Positions 25,317 through 34,170 of a stretch of 36,967 nt of DNA are shown here, piece after piece. The stretch covers positions 1-36,967 of the forward strand of contig CAJFPJ010000086.1 of NCBI GenBank assembly GCA_904399395.1, read 5' to 3'. Position 1 is the first letter of the stretch; every line of letters begins with the position of its first letter. Source of the stretch: an uncultured Clostridia bacterium (GTDB lineage Bacteria; Bacillota; Clostridia; Oscillospirales; Acutalibacteraceae). Made by a program: the position numbers and the translations under genes. The notes under the pieces are model-generated. The model searched no databases. It was not told the DNA's origin and saw nothing but the letters and a program-made list of their open reading frames with translations.

Positions 25317-27068
25317 CTAATACACCTCTAGATGTTTGAGATTTAAAAAGTTGTTTTTCAATGAAAAGTCCACTCCTGTTTGCTGGTCAAACCAAATATT
25401 TGTATTTTCGTCAAACATAAGCAACGGTAGACCGCATGTTTCAAAAACTTCTTGACCCGTGGGCATTTCTATACATCTCACGTCATTTCCGTCATATATC
25501 ATACAGTAGGCTTTCTGTACGGTAAGAAATACAGCGGTTGTATATTCCATAGCAAGGTTAAAAAGAGCGGCAGCCAAAAGCGCTTTTGCGACGCTGTTTC
25601 CCCGCCCTGTTTTCAACACCTGGTCAGCCGTCATAATACGGTGAGATTCAACAAATATAGAGCCGTCCTCAATTTCAGAAAGCAAATCAATGATATCTTC
25701 CATTTTTTGCAGTCCCACTGCTTTCTGCCGTACCAATTTGCTTTGAATAGACCAGTTCATATAAGCTTCCGGTTTTTTGACGAATAATGTTTGATAGGCA
25801 TACAAAGTCCATGCATCGACGCTGTTCGGCTCATGAGAATAGCTCTGAAGTACTTGGGAGAGAACTTTTTTATGATATTCAATAAAATCAAAGGGAACCG
25901 CAACAGGCCGCAGGGGAGCAGCTGGATTAGGTATATTCGTATTATCGTTTACACAAAAAGAAAATTGCAGAAAATGAATCCTTTTTATTTGTTGCTGAAT
26001 TTTCTTTCTTCTAGCAGCCGGTAAATTGGTAGAACCTTCCTCGGTCCAAAACCATTCATCTGTATAAATAACAGAGGATTTCTGATAGTGAAACAATACC
26101 TGGTCAGTTACAGGAACCATCCTTTCAGTATCAATTAAAAATGGCGTTTCGTTAATGAAAACAATCAAAATGTCCTGTGTCTTTAACCGGATTTGAAGAA
26201 TATCATCACACTCGAATCCCCCCAGGCGAAGCACACTATGTAGGAGGGACATATAGGAAGAGCAACTACAAGTTAGTTTTCCGTTTTGTACATTGGTTTC
26301 CATTAATTCATCAATGCCTTGCCATGATACCTGGAATTTACTTGCCCAGCTATTATCACGATCGCTTCTTTCGATACTTAACATGACACTATCACTGATA
26401 GCGTTATAAATTTTTGCGGCAAATCTTCTCTTATCTTTGTCATAATATGTTGCTGCCAATTTTGCAATATAAGGAGATAACATATTTGCCCTTAGCGAGG
26501 CACATTCAATTACCGGGTGCGTTTGCCTGTACCGTATACTGCGCGGAATTGCCCTTGCATAAAATGAAGTTTGACCATAATCCTTAATTGTGGATAACTG
26601 ATGTATAAAGTTATTATCCGGAAAATCCAAAGCGGGATATATCATCTGAATTTTACAAAAGTGATAGGGGACAACTGTTACAGAAGTATCTGAAAACGCC
26701 TGTCGCTTTTTTTGAATCACATAAATACGCCATTGTCTGCTTTCCTGATTTTCTTTAACCAAGTACTCATGCCATTCTTCATGATCAATATAAAATTTAT
26801 AACAAAAAGTAATATGGCACGATATCCGATATATTCCCTCATTTTTAGAAAATTGTACCGCTTGCCAGTCTATATTGATATCAGACAGGTAATCATTTAA
26901 TACATATCCAATAAACCAGTCCTTTTCTGCGGATAAAGACATATCATCCTTATAGTCGAAACAGTCCAGCCAAAGCCTGTAATTACGATCAGAAAATGCT
27001 TTCTGGACATTCTCTATAAGCTTTTTTATCTCTAACGATGCTATTGTTGACTGAATTTGAATATTCAT
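25317..27068 (-). CDS. Large protein with a transglutaminase-like segment
   Basis: I do not recognise the whole 583-residue protein. Near residues 263-285 the pattern TCSCSSYMSLLHSVLRLGGF resembles the catalytic helix of transglutaminase/papain-fold proteins, with Cys269 as nucleophile, and residues 299-316 (DILIVFINETPFLIDTE) match the following strands with the Asp. The His normally before those strands is not visible and is replaced by Asp299 in my reading. Transglutaminase homologues form amide bonds with carrier-bound acyl groups in andrimid biosynthesis. Here the gene sits between the duplicated-motif carrier protein and the UvrA gene. ATG 27068 overlaps the carrier stop (ATGA) with GGAGG upstream. 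The function call is tentative. Confidence 0.5.
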   Translation of the reverse strand: MNIQIQSTIASLEIKKLIENVQKAFSDRNYRLWLDCFDYKDDMSLSAEKDWFIGYVLNDYLSDINIDWQAVQFSKNEGIYRISCHITFCYKFYIDHEEWHEYLVKENQESRQWRIYVIQKKRQAFSDTSVTVVPYHFCKIQMIYPALDFPDNNFIHQLSTIKDYGQTSFYARAIPRSIRYRQTHPVIECASLRANMLSPYIAKLAATYYDKDKRRFAAKIYNAISDSVMLSIERSDRDNSWASKFQVSWQGIDELMETNVQNGKLTCSCSSYMSLLHSVLRLGGFECDDILQIRLKTQDILIVFINETPFLIDTERMVPVTDQVLFHYQKSSVIYTDEWFWTEEGSTNLPAARRKKIQQQIKRIHFLQFSFCVNDNTNIPNPAAPLRPVAVPFDFIEYHKKVLSQVLQSYSHEPNSVDAWTLYAYQTLFVKKPEAYMNWSIQSKLVRQKAVGLQKMEDIIDLLSEIEDGSIFVESHRIMTADQVLKTGRGNSVAKALLAAALFNLAMEYTTAVFLTVQKAYCMIYDGNDVRCIEMPTGQEVFETCGLPLLMFDENTNIWFDQQTGVDFSLKNNFLNLKHLEVY

Positions 27069-27319
27069 GAGGCCTCCGACATGATATAGTCACAGGCCTT
27101 GTTAATATCATCAAGCAGTTCAATAGCCAGCGCGTCGTCTTCAATGACGATAGAAAACTCCTGTTCCACCAGAATCAGCATCCGCAGCGCCAATAATGAA
27201 TCAATTAAAAGGGAATCAATTAAATGATTGCCAGGTTCAAATATGGTATCGTCAATATTTCTGTCCAGTACCTTTCTATAAATATCCTTTAACGTGTTTT
27301 TCACATTTTCATAGTTCAA
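27065..27319 (-). CDS. Acyl carrier protein with tandem LIDSL
   Basis: This 84-residue carrier protein has the attachment motif duplicated: LIDSL at 33-37 and again at 38-42, so serines 36 and 41 are both candidates. Ser41, followed by LLALRMLI, fits the normal helix better. The DNA shows the cause: an imperfect 15-nt tandem duplication near 27193-27222. The start is TTG at 27319, with AGGGGG 8 nt upstream; the next possible start is a GTG at codon 6. It is directly upstream of, and coupled to, the transglutaminase-like gene, suggesting that its acyl or amino group is used by that protein. Confidence 0.88.
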   Translation of the reverse strand: MNYENVKNTLKDIYRKVLDRNIDDTIFEPGNHLIDSLLIDSLLALRMLILVEQEFSIVIEDDALAIELLDDINKACDYIMSEAS

Positions 27320-27335
27320 TTAAATGACCCCCTAA

Positions 27336-28475
27336 TTAAATATAAGATAATTGTTTGCGTAAAACAGCAACGCCAGTGGCTGTTTCAGCGTTAAAAGACA
27401 GTACTTTTTCCCCCACCTTGCGGCAGTATTGACATGTATTACAGTCCTTTTGCTGACATGATTGCTCTGTAAATGGTTTGATAAAACCATCTAAGCCCTG
27501 ATTGTCAATAAATACATGCATAGAAAGCAATGCCACAGCCGCATTACGGAAATTACGGTCCACGTTAAAATGAATTCCTTTTTGTAACACTCCGGCGCTT
27601 CGCTTGTCTTTAAAGGGAATGATGTTCAAAATATCGGCTAAATTTCCTGGATAGCGTTGCTGATGATACGCGCCAACGACTTTTACTAACCAATCTGTAC
27701 TTTTGATCCGGTCGGTAATTTTAAATTTATGAATACCATATTTTTTATATATTGATAAGTCCTCTGGCCGTATCCAGCGAGCTTTTATAAGATTCTGGGG
27801 ATTAGAGAATTTTTTGTATGTACAAAAAAACATACACTGATCAAAAGGTAAATCATTTTTTTCATCTGTACTTAAAACCAGAGAACCATGACTCATTACA
27901 TTGTCATGATAAAATTGCAACGGGCATTGATATAAACAGGTCTGATTAGCAAGAACCTGCATCTCGCAAGAAGACAGTTGGCTAAGTCGTTCTAATAATG
28001 AGAATTCGCGATTTATATTTTCACGAACTGTAATTTCATCCACACCCATATCAATAAAGTATTTTGCCCGTTCTACATTATCAACGTTTGCAAAGGAGGA
28101 CAAGCTTATCTTTAGTTTAGGATGCTTCTTTTTGCATAATTGCAATATGATCGGGTTTGCAACAGTGATCCAAGTTACTCCTATTCCATCGATCCAATCT
28201 AGAAGTTTCTCAATATGATAACGTTCCTCTCTGTAATATTCCCGATTACCCATGCAGGAACCGTTAATTAGATAATTAAACTCCATCCCATACTGTTTTG
28301 CTATGCGAACCGCTTGCTCGATATTCTCCTGTCCAAGTGGGGGAAGGCCTTTCATCCGTCGTCCGCTTCCTACTTGATTGTTAGACATTACACCGTAAAT
28401 ATGTTTTACAGATTTATATTCAGATAAACGGTGAATTAAATCCAAATCCCCATTATAGGCCACAGAAAACTTCAC
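27336..28475 (-). CDS. U32-family (UbiU/UbiV-like) iron-sulfur protein
   Basis: The 379-residue protein has the U32 fold signature: a TIM-like barrel with NYLINGSCMGN, then IKISLSSFANVDNVERAKYF, and a cysteine group (Cys180, 184, 214, 218) followed by GIHKFKITDRI. U32 proteins such as UbiU, UbiV and TrhP use an Fe-S cluster for hydroxylation without O2; others are called collagenase-like peptidases. A second group, Cys340, 345, 348 and 351, is extra and could bind another cluster. The start is GTG 28475 with AAAGGGG upstream. A possible promoter lies about 90 nt before it. Substrate unknown; oxygen-independent hydroxylation of a carrier-bound or free intermediate is the inference. Confidence 0.83.
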   Translation of the reverse strand: MKFSVAYNGDLDLIHRLSEYKSVKHIYGVMSNNQVGSGRRMKGLPPLGQENIEQAVRIAKQYGMEFNYLINGSCMGNREYYREERYHIEKLLDWIDGIGVTWITVANPIILQLCKKKHPKLKISLSSFANVDNVERAKYFIDMGVDEITVRENINREFSLLERLSQLSSCEMQVLANQTCLYQCPLQFYHDNVMSHGSLVLSTDEKNDLPFDQCMFFCTYKKFSNPQNLIKARWIRPEDLSIYKKYGIHKFKITDRIKSTDWLVKVVGAYHQQRYPGNLADILNIIPFKDKRSAGVLQKGIHFNVDRNFRNAAVALLSMHVFIDNQGLDGFIKPFTEQSCQQKDCNTCQYCRKVGEKVLSFNAETATGVAVLRKQLSYI

Positions 28476-28545
28476 AGTATATCCCCTTTCTCATGAATTT
28501 CATCGGTAGCGTTTTAATCGAGATTCCACAAGGAAGTACCGCAGA

Positions 28546-28574
28546 AATGTAATTCCGTATGGAAGATTTGTCAA
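28546..28574 (-). promoter_or_regulatory. Possible internal sigma-A promoter
   Basis: On the minus strand TTGACA (28569-28574) is followed after exactly 17 nt by TACATT (28546-28551). It lies in the 98-nt gap between the GT1-type gene and the U32 gene. It would drive the U32, carrier, transglutaminase-like, UvrA and later genes separately from the first half of the set. Confidence 0.5.
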
Positions 28575-28579
28575 GACGT

Positions 28580-29743
28580 CTAAAAAGATAAGAGTAAATC
28601 GGCACACTGTGCCGAACCTCCATATTCCATTAACTGGCGAGATAAAGCTTTGCTTTTTTCCTGGTAAGGACCCAAAATAGCCTTGTGAACGGCCTGATTC
28701 AACCGGCCAGGCCGAAACGCATGTACAGGTAAGTGAATGGAAGCCCCCAACCGTGCCAGTTGTTCGGCATTATAAGATCTTTCAAAATGGCGTCCAGTAA
28801 CAGTAATGCTCGGAAGGCCATGCAACAATGTCGTTAGCATAGTGTCTTGACCGCCATGAAAAATTACCAGATTGGCCTGATTAATAACAGCGTTTGTTGG
28901 AACATATCGTGTAAAACATATGTGATCAACAGAAGAGTCCAGCTCTGTCAAATGATAATGGTAACCGCAACAACAAAGAATTTTAAAATCTTTATTTTGA
29001 AAGGTTTGTAAAATGACTTCTTTATAGAGTTGGGGAGATAACGCGCTGACACTCAGGTATATAAAGATCAGGGGCTTATTAATTTTCATAAATGCAGACA
29101 TCTGTGGATCTGTCTCTGTGGTGACCGTATCCAAAATATATCCATTAAAATAAATATCGCTGAATTTTTGTAGCTCGGGTTCCAGAACCGGCAGAGTGGG
29201 GGCAATTTTTAAATCGGCTGTTTGAAACATCAATTCAGTAATATTTTTTATTTCTGGCAAATGATGCTTGGCTAAAATTTGATTGACATCCCGCGTCCCC
29301 ACGCCATCGCAACTTTTGTTTGACGGAAACGCAGGATGTATCGGCCAACTAGCGATCATAGCGGATGGGACTTTCGCTATACGTGTGCTGATGGAAGCGC
29401 TCGGTCGCGCTTCTGCAAAGACTACATCCGGTTTGAAGTCCGATATTGCCTGAAGCTCAGCCAATACGGAATCCGCTAGGTATTGAGATTGTGTCATTCC
29501 CGTCCATTTCATAAATTCTACTGCATTATTAATAGAGGAGATGCTTGCGTCAATATTGGGAACAGGGCTTTTATAAACCATAAAGCCGTTACTCCGAATT
29601 AAATTTTCTAGCTTTCCTCCCATTACAAAGCGTACGTCTCCCCCGCGTCTTTCAATCTCTTTTGCCAAACCAATACATTTCGTAACCGACCCAATTGATC
29701 CGGAATTCGGGGGACTGGGCATTAACAAAATCTTTTTTTTCAT
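28580..29743 (-). CDS. GT1-family glycosyltransferase (UGT/MGT type)
   Basis: The 387-residue protein has the GT-B arrangement. The N-terminal segment ILLMPSPPNSGSIGSVTKCIGLAKEIERRG resembles macrolide and antibiotic glycosyltransferases. The C-terminal donor-binding signature (VIFHGGQDTMLTTLLHGLPSI, then NAEQLARLGA) is clear. These enzymes attach nucleotide-activated sugars to small-molecule aglycones. ATG 29743 overlaps the upstream stop (TGATG); a TTG at 29746 has better spacing to AAGGAG and may be used. It is a likely tailoring enzyme of the product, working with the aminotransferase and SDR that resemble sugar-processing genes. Confidence 0.9.
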   Translation of the reverse strand: MKKKILLMPSPPNSGSIGSVTKCIGLAKEIERRGGDVRFVMGGKLENLIRSNGFMVYKSPVPNIDASISSINNAVEFMKWTGMTQSQYLADSVLAELQAISDFKPDVVFAEARPSASISTRIAKVPSAMIASWPIHPAFPSNKSCDGVGTRDVNQILAKHHLPEIKNITELMFQTADLKIAPTLPVLEPELQKFSDIYFNGYILDTVTTETDPQMSAFMKINKPLIFIYLSVSALSPQLYKEVILQTFQNKDFKILCCCGYHYHLTELDSSVDHICFTRYVPTNAVINQANLVIFHGGQDTMLTTLLHGLPSITVTGRHFERSYNAEQLARLGASIHLPVHAFRPGRLNQAVHKAILGPYQEKSKALSRQLMEYGGSAQCADLLLSF

Positions 29744-30660
29744 CAATTATTCTGCTCCTTACCGAATTGGTCATTATGAACATAATCCTGCCATAACCTT
29801 TGCAGCCCTACTTTATAATTAGGATAACGAAATTTATAATGTGTTGCCTTAATAATTTTTTGATTTGACATTTTTATGCTTAATGACCGGAGACCATGAA
29901 TACTAAATAAGATACGCTCCGGCATTTCTTTTTGGTCGACCCATTCCAAAAAAGCATGTCCACAAATTGCTTCAACCTGGCGATAAAATTCTGATTGGAT
30001 AACAGGCAAATTATCCGATATATTGTAGATTCCCGAATCTAAGCAATTCGGTGCCATTACAAGTAGTGAGAGTAAATCGTATTCATGTATGAGAGACATA
30101 TAGTTTTGTCCATTGCCCAACAATGTCAGATGATTTGTTTTGTAATGAAACGGATTATTTTTTCCTGATCCATAAACTTCGCCAATACGCAAAATAATTG
30201 GACGAACCGGCGCTTCCTGCAGCAACAGCTGCTCTGCTTCCCGAACAACCAGTCCAAATGGATGATTAGGTTGAACAGCTTCTTCCTCTCTGTGAAAAGT
30301 ACCATTTAAGTTGCCATATACTGCTCCGTTGCTTGCATATAAGAAGCAATCCGCTTTTTCATACTGGAGCGCGTCAAGCAACCGGCGCATTCCATCTATA
30401 TATACTTCTTTTGTCCTCTGTATTGAACGAAAATGTCCCCCTGCTAAATAGTAGATGCAATCAACGTTTTTACAGAGCTCCCTAAAATCTTCTGTTTTTG
30501 TCAAATCACCGATTCGGCAATCGAGCCCCCTGTCAATGAGATTCTTACACGCATGATATTCATGGGGTAAAATAAAGCCTCTTACCGGCAGGCCTTTATC
30601 TAACAGCTGTGCGGCAAGTCTACTCCCAATATATCCGCCGCAACCAATTATTAAAATCAT
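29743..30660 (-). CDS. Extended SDR (NAD-dependent epimerase/dehydratase) lacking YxxxK
   Basis: The 305-residue protein begins with GCGGYIG (residues 6-12), the NAD-binding loop, has LYASNGAVYG at 107-116 and later LRIGEVYGSG, all typical of sugar epimerase/dehydratases. The catalytic Tyr-x3-Lys is missing: the matching positions are Phe135 and Val139 (HPFGLVVREAEQ). The enzyme should not do normal hydride chemistry by the usual mechanism and may have a changed reaction or a structural role. No SD stronger than GAGG is seen before ATG 30660, which follows the ligase by 19 nt. Its stop overlaps the GT1 start. It probably handles a sugar nucleotide or a ketone intermediate. Confidence 0.85.
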   Translation of the reverse strand: MILIIGCGGYIGSRLAAQLLDKGLPVRGFILPHEYHACKNLIDRGLDCRIGDLTKTEDFRELCKNVDCIYYLAGGHFRSIQRTKEVYIDGMRRLLDALQYEKADCFLYASNGAVYGNLNGTFHREEEAVQPNHPFGLVVREAEQLLLQEAPVRPIILRIGEVYGSGKNNPFHYKTNHLTLLGNGQNYMSLIHEYDLLSLLVMAPNCLDSGIYNISDNLPVIQSEFYRQVEAICGHAFLEWVDQKEMPERILFSIHGLRSLSIKMSNQKIIKATHYKFRYPNYKVGLQRLWQDYVHNDQFGKEQNN

Positions 30661-30679
30661 ATTTGAATCCTCTTAACGT

Positions 30680-32101
30680 CTAAAAAACGCGTTTCTTTTT
30701 GCCGTATCGGCTTTGGGGCAGCTCTTTGACAATTTGTATTTTTATAGGCACTTTATAGGCTGGCATTTTTAAACGACAAAAACGCAGAAAGCTATTTTCA
30801 TCAAATGCATTTTCATCATTGTTCAAAACAATATAACAGGCTAATCGCTGGTGAGAATGATCATCGGTTAATCCATAGACAAGAGAATCTTTAACTTGTA
30901 CAAATTGATTGATAACTTTTTCAATTTCCTGTATTCCAACTAAGTGGCCACTAATATTAAGCACTTCATTTGTCCTACCTACCAAATAAATATATCCGGT
31001 CTCGTCTATGTATCCCAAATCTCCTGTTTTTACCCAGCCGCGAATAAATACCCTTCTGGTCAAATCATTGCGGTTATAATAACCTTTTGCCAAATTACTG
31101 CCGCTTACTTCTATTTGGCCGGTTTTCCCTACTTGAAGTTGATCCCCATTGTCGTCAACCACTCGTATATATACACCTTTAACCGGCTTTCCCACCGTAT
31201 ACATCAATTTATCCATTTCGTTTGAAGCGACGTATGAAATAACGCCCGCTTCTGAAGAACAATAGATAGAATGGATATCACATTTTGTTTTTTTATAAAA
31301 TTGGCTATATATTTTTGGATCCATATATGCAGAACAAGTCAAACAAATGCGCAAGGTATGCTCTGTGGAACATACTTCTGTCTGTGTCAGCATATCATAT
31401 ATGTATGGAACTGAAAAAAATACGGTAACTTGGTAGGTCCTTAATACTTTCCAAATAGATCCGGGCATTTTAGATGGTGTTAGCACCAGAGCGGCTCCTG
31501 CAGCCAAAGCTGGTAACACAGCAGTAGTCATTGCGGCAGTCAATGATATTTTCAGTGGTGTATAAATAATATCATCCTTATTGATTCCGACAAACGAACA
31601 CAATCCCAGGATGTTAGAAACCATCGCCTCATCATCAAATACAACGCATTTAGATTCTCCTGTGGTTCCAGACGTGTAGAACATTACAGCAGGGTTATCA
31701 AATTTGATGAGGACTGTCTTTTTAAAACATCGTATATATAAATTGTCGCTCTCCACAAAGCTTTCACGAGATATTCCGGATAAAGCATAATGGCAGTCGC
31801 AAGAGTCAAAAGCGTGTTTTAACTCATCATCTGGTGTCTCCTCGTCCAATGGAATTACGGTACAGTGCAAACTCCACAAACCAAGTAATAAAAAAAGAAA
31901 GATCTGGGGATTATTATGCATAATTGAGACTCTCATGCCGGAACAAATACCTATATGTTCCAATGTCTTCTTAAAATATTGTACCGACTGAAATAATTCA
32001 CCATAGGTCATACATTTTTCTTCATAGGCGATTGCCGTTTTATCAGCATATGTTTCACATGCCTTTTTTATTGTGTCCCAGATGTAAAAGTCATTTGGCA
32101 T
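30680..32101 (-). CDS. Acyl- or aryl-AMP ligase (ANL superfamily)
   Basis: The 473-residue enzyme has the ANL motifs MFYTSGTTGESK (A3), IYCSSEAGV (A5-like), SGSNLAKGYYNRNDLT, VKTGDLGYIDETGYIYLVGRTNE (A7/A8) and the C-terminal SRYGKKKR, with a catalytic Lys. It lacks a fused carrier domain, unlike the NRPS protein at 4694. Its shape fits benzoate/long-chain acyl ligases that load CoA or a stand-alone carrier. With a DAHP synthase two genes away it may activate an aromatic acid; this is inference. ATG 32101 is preferred to 32110 because GGAGGAG lies 9 nt before the former and abuts the latter. Confidence 0.92.
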   Translation of the reverse strand: MPNDFYIWDTIKKACETYADKTAIAYEEKCMTYGELFQSVQYFKKTLEHIGICSGMRVSIMHNNPQIFLFLLLGLWSLHCTVIPLDEETPDDELKHAFDSCDCHYALSGISRESFVESDNLYIRCFKKTVLIKFDNPAVMFYTSGTTGESKCVVFDDEAMVSNILGLCSFVGINKDDIIYTPLKISLTAAMTTAVLPALAAGAALVLTPSKMPGSIWKVLRTYQVTVFFSVPYIYDMLTQTEVCSTEHTLRICLTCSAYMDPKIYSQFYKKTKCDIHSIYCSSEAGVISYVASNEMDKLMYTVGKPVKGVYIRVVDDNGDQLQVGKTGQIEVSGSNLAKGYYNRNDLTRRVFIRGWVKTGDLGYIDETGYIYLVGRTNEVLNISGHLVGIQEIEKVINQFVQVKDSLVYGLTDDHSHQRLACYIVLNNDENAFDENSFLRFCRLKMPAYKVPIKIQIVKELPQSRYGKKKRVF

Positions 32102-32160
32102 AAACGTCATCTCCTCCAGAAACTGGATAGTTGCACCTTATTTTCAATATACAAAGAAAT

Positions 32161-33273
32161 TTATTTTAATAACGCGACAATCTCGCGTAACTGAGAAACA
32201 ACATAATCCACATGATTCAGACTAGGGTAGATCGGAAGGCAAATATGTCGTTTACAAATATCGTCAGCAATTGGAAACTCGCCCTCCAGCCCAATTTTTT
32301 TTGAGGATGGCTGTCTATGGATAGGAATAGCGTACACTTCTCCCTGAAAGCTCACACCACGCTTTTTCATCTCCTTCTTAAGCGTGTCCCGGTCAATTGA
32401 TGTTGGCAGCATCACAATATATTTATAATAACTGCTTTCATCTGCAGGCAAAATCGGCGTGAGCTCGGGGATGGTTTCTTTTATTAACTCGGTATATTTT
32501 TCCGCAATGGCCTGTCGTTGCTTCTTAATTTCGTTAAGTCTTCGCAATTGCGTCCGACCAATAATTGCGCAGAATTCGTTCAACCTATAATTTGTTCCCA
32601 CTTCAACATTATACGTTTCCCACATGTTGGGTTTGCCGTGATTTCTTAACAATTTCACGTTTTGGGCCAATTGCTTGTCATTTGTGACCACCATCCCGCC
32701 TTCACCAGAAGTAATGACCTTAGTCGAAAAGAAAGAATAGGCGGCTGCGATCCCAAAAGCACCTGGTTGAAGTCCGTTAAAGCTACATCCATGGGCGTGT
32801 GCTGCATCTTCAAACAACCAAAGTCCTCTTTTTTGGCACCAAGCGGCGATTTCGTTGATTTGGGGCGTAATAATGCCGCCAATATGTACAATAACTACGC
32901 CGACTGTTTTGGGAGTAAGTCGTTTTTCTAACTCTTCCACTGTGATAGAAAATGTCTGGGGATCTGCATCTACTAGGCGAACCCGGCCGCCAGCAAACAA
33001 TATACCAGTTATTGTTGCCATAAACGTATTGGTTGGTGCTAAGACTTCGCCTCCATTCAAATTTAACGCCCGCATTACTGCTTCGATCGCAGTAGTTCCG
33101 GAACTTGTTGCAACTGCATATTTATGACCTGTATATTGGGCAAACTCTTGCTCAAACTGTTCGGTGAAATGTCCCATGGATACTTGTCCTGTTTCTAAGC
33201 ATTGATTTATGTCCATTAATATTTGCTCACGATCTTGTTTGTTAAAATCAATTTTTAAAGATGGTATTTGCAT
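32161..33273 (-). CDS. DegT/DnrJ/EryC1/StrS-type PLP aminotransferase
   Basis: The protein is about 370 residues and has the family's pattern: a G-S-GTTAI phosphate-loop segment, LFEDAAHAHG with the PLP-contacting Asp (about 156), and AYSFFSTKVITSGEGGMV with the Schiff-base Lys (about 185). The C-terminal HRQPSSKK and CLPIYPSL are also typical. Members aminate keto-sugars or cyclitols, as in aminoglycoside and macrolide pathways. Its neighbours are a truncated MDR protein and an ANL ligase. ATG 33273 is preferred over 33279 because GGGAGG lies 9 nt before it, versus 3 nt for the upstream ATG. The substrate is probably a keto-sugar or aminocyclitol precursor. Confidence 0.95.
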   Translation of the reverse strand: MQIPSLKIDFNKQDREQILMDINQCLETGQVSMGHFTEQFEQEFAQYTGHKYAVATSSGTTAIEAVMRALNLNGGEVLAPTNTFMATITGILFAGGRVRLVDADPQTFSITVEELEKRLTPKTVGVVIVHIGGIITPQINEIAAWCQKRGLWLFEDAAHAHGCSFNGLQPGAFGIAAAYSFFSTKVITSGEGGMVVTNDKQLAQNVKLLRNHGKPNMWETYNVEVGTNYRLNEFCAIIGRTQLRRLNEIKKQRQAIAEKYTELIKETIPELTPILPADESSYYKYIVMLPTSIDRDTLKKEMKKRGVSFQGEVYAIPIHRQPSSKKIGLEGEFPIADDICKRHICLPIYPSLNHVDYVVSQLREIVALLK

Positions 33274-33297
33274 TTTCATATTCCTCCCAACAGATAT

Positions 33298-34158
33298 TTA
33301 CCAGTCATATACAATACAAGACCCATAATAACGGAATTGCTCTATCGCTTTGCAAGTTTGACTTATACTTTCCGCATGGACATGCTGTACTACCAATTCA
33401 TGCAAAAATGAGTTATTGGATCTTAAATAATCAATTACTTCGATAAACAGATCATAGTGGATATTCTGCATGAAAGAGGCGGCGGAAAATACAGGTGTCT
33501 CAAGTTGCTTGAATACGATCTCATTCCTTTTTCCAGAAAGCCATGGTGATTGTGTGCACTCTTGGTTAAATATTACAGCCAGCCCAATCTGTGATGGCTT
33601 TATACTCGATAAATAATAATCATCATATATATAATTCCTATATGTTCCTGCTCCGCTGTCATCAATAATAACCGCATCTATTCCATTCCCAATTAATAGT
33701 CGATATAAGATTTCTGTCATTAAAGAGTAGCCAAATATCAAGATTTTTTTTGATTTTTTATCAGACTCTATTATTAGGTTAAGCAACTGAAAAGCAACAC
33801 ATAGTGAAGGAATAAATAGCGCTTCTACGCAATCGACATTAGTCGGTATTGGATGAATTCGATAATGTTTCTGTGAAACGGATGCATTCCATATGATATA
33901 TTTACTAAACACTGGGGATAATAGTACATGTCGACCTTCCAATAAATCGCATTCTTTTCCTGCAACAACAATTTTTCCAACAGATGTATATCCAAAATGT
34001 CCCTTGCAAAGTTCATTTTCTTTTGTTTTATCACCCGGAAATATGCCGACCAACGTATGTAATATTTGAATGAGACAACCTGTTTTTTCATTTTTATAGA
34101 ATCCCCGTTCCGTTGTAACAGTGGTACCTGATTGAATTGAAATATTTTCGTAATACAT
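33298..34158 (-). CDS. Short MDR-type (alcohol dehydrogenase-like) protein
   Basis: The 286 residues resemble a medium-chain dehydrogenase/reductase: a GroES-like half with GHFGYTSVGKIVVAGKECDLLEGRHVLL (residues 53-80) and a Rossmann-like half (KKILIFGYSLMTEIL near 137-150, then DAVIIDDSG). It is about 55 residues shorter than usual. The canonical zinc ligands and the GxGxxG loop are absent (here FGYSLM). It could be a divergent reductase or a structural relative, such as those found beside StrS-type aminotransferases in deoxysugar clusters. ATG 34158 has AGAGG 5 nt upstream and the gene lies 12 nt after the FkbM gene. Function is assigned only at fold level. Confidence 0.65.
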   Translation of the reverse strand: MYYENISIQSGTTVTTERGFYKNEKTGCLIQILHTLVGIFPGDKTKENELCKGHFGYTSVGKIVVAGKECDLLEGRHVLLSPVFSKYIIWNASVSQKHYRIHPIPTNVDCVEALFIPSLCVAFQLLNLIIESDKKSKKILIFGYSLMTEILYRLLIGNGIDAVIIDDSGAGTYRNYIYDDYYLSSIKPSQIGLAVIFNQECTQSPWLSGKRNEIVFKQLETPVFSAASFMQNIHYDLFIEVIDYLRSNNSFLHELVVQHVHAESISQTCKAIEQFRYYGSCIVYDW

Positions 34159-34170
34159 AAATCCTCTTTT

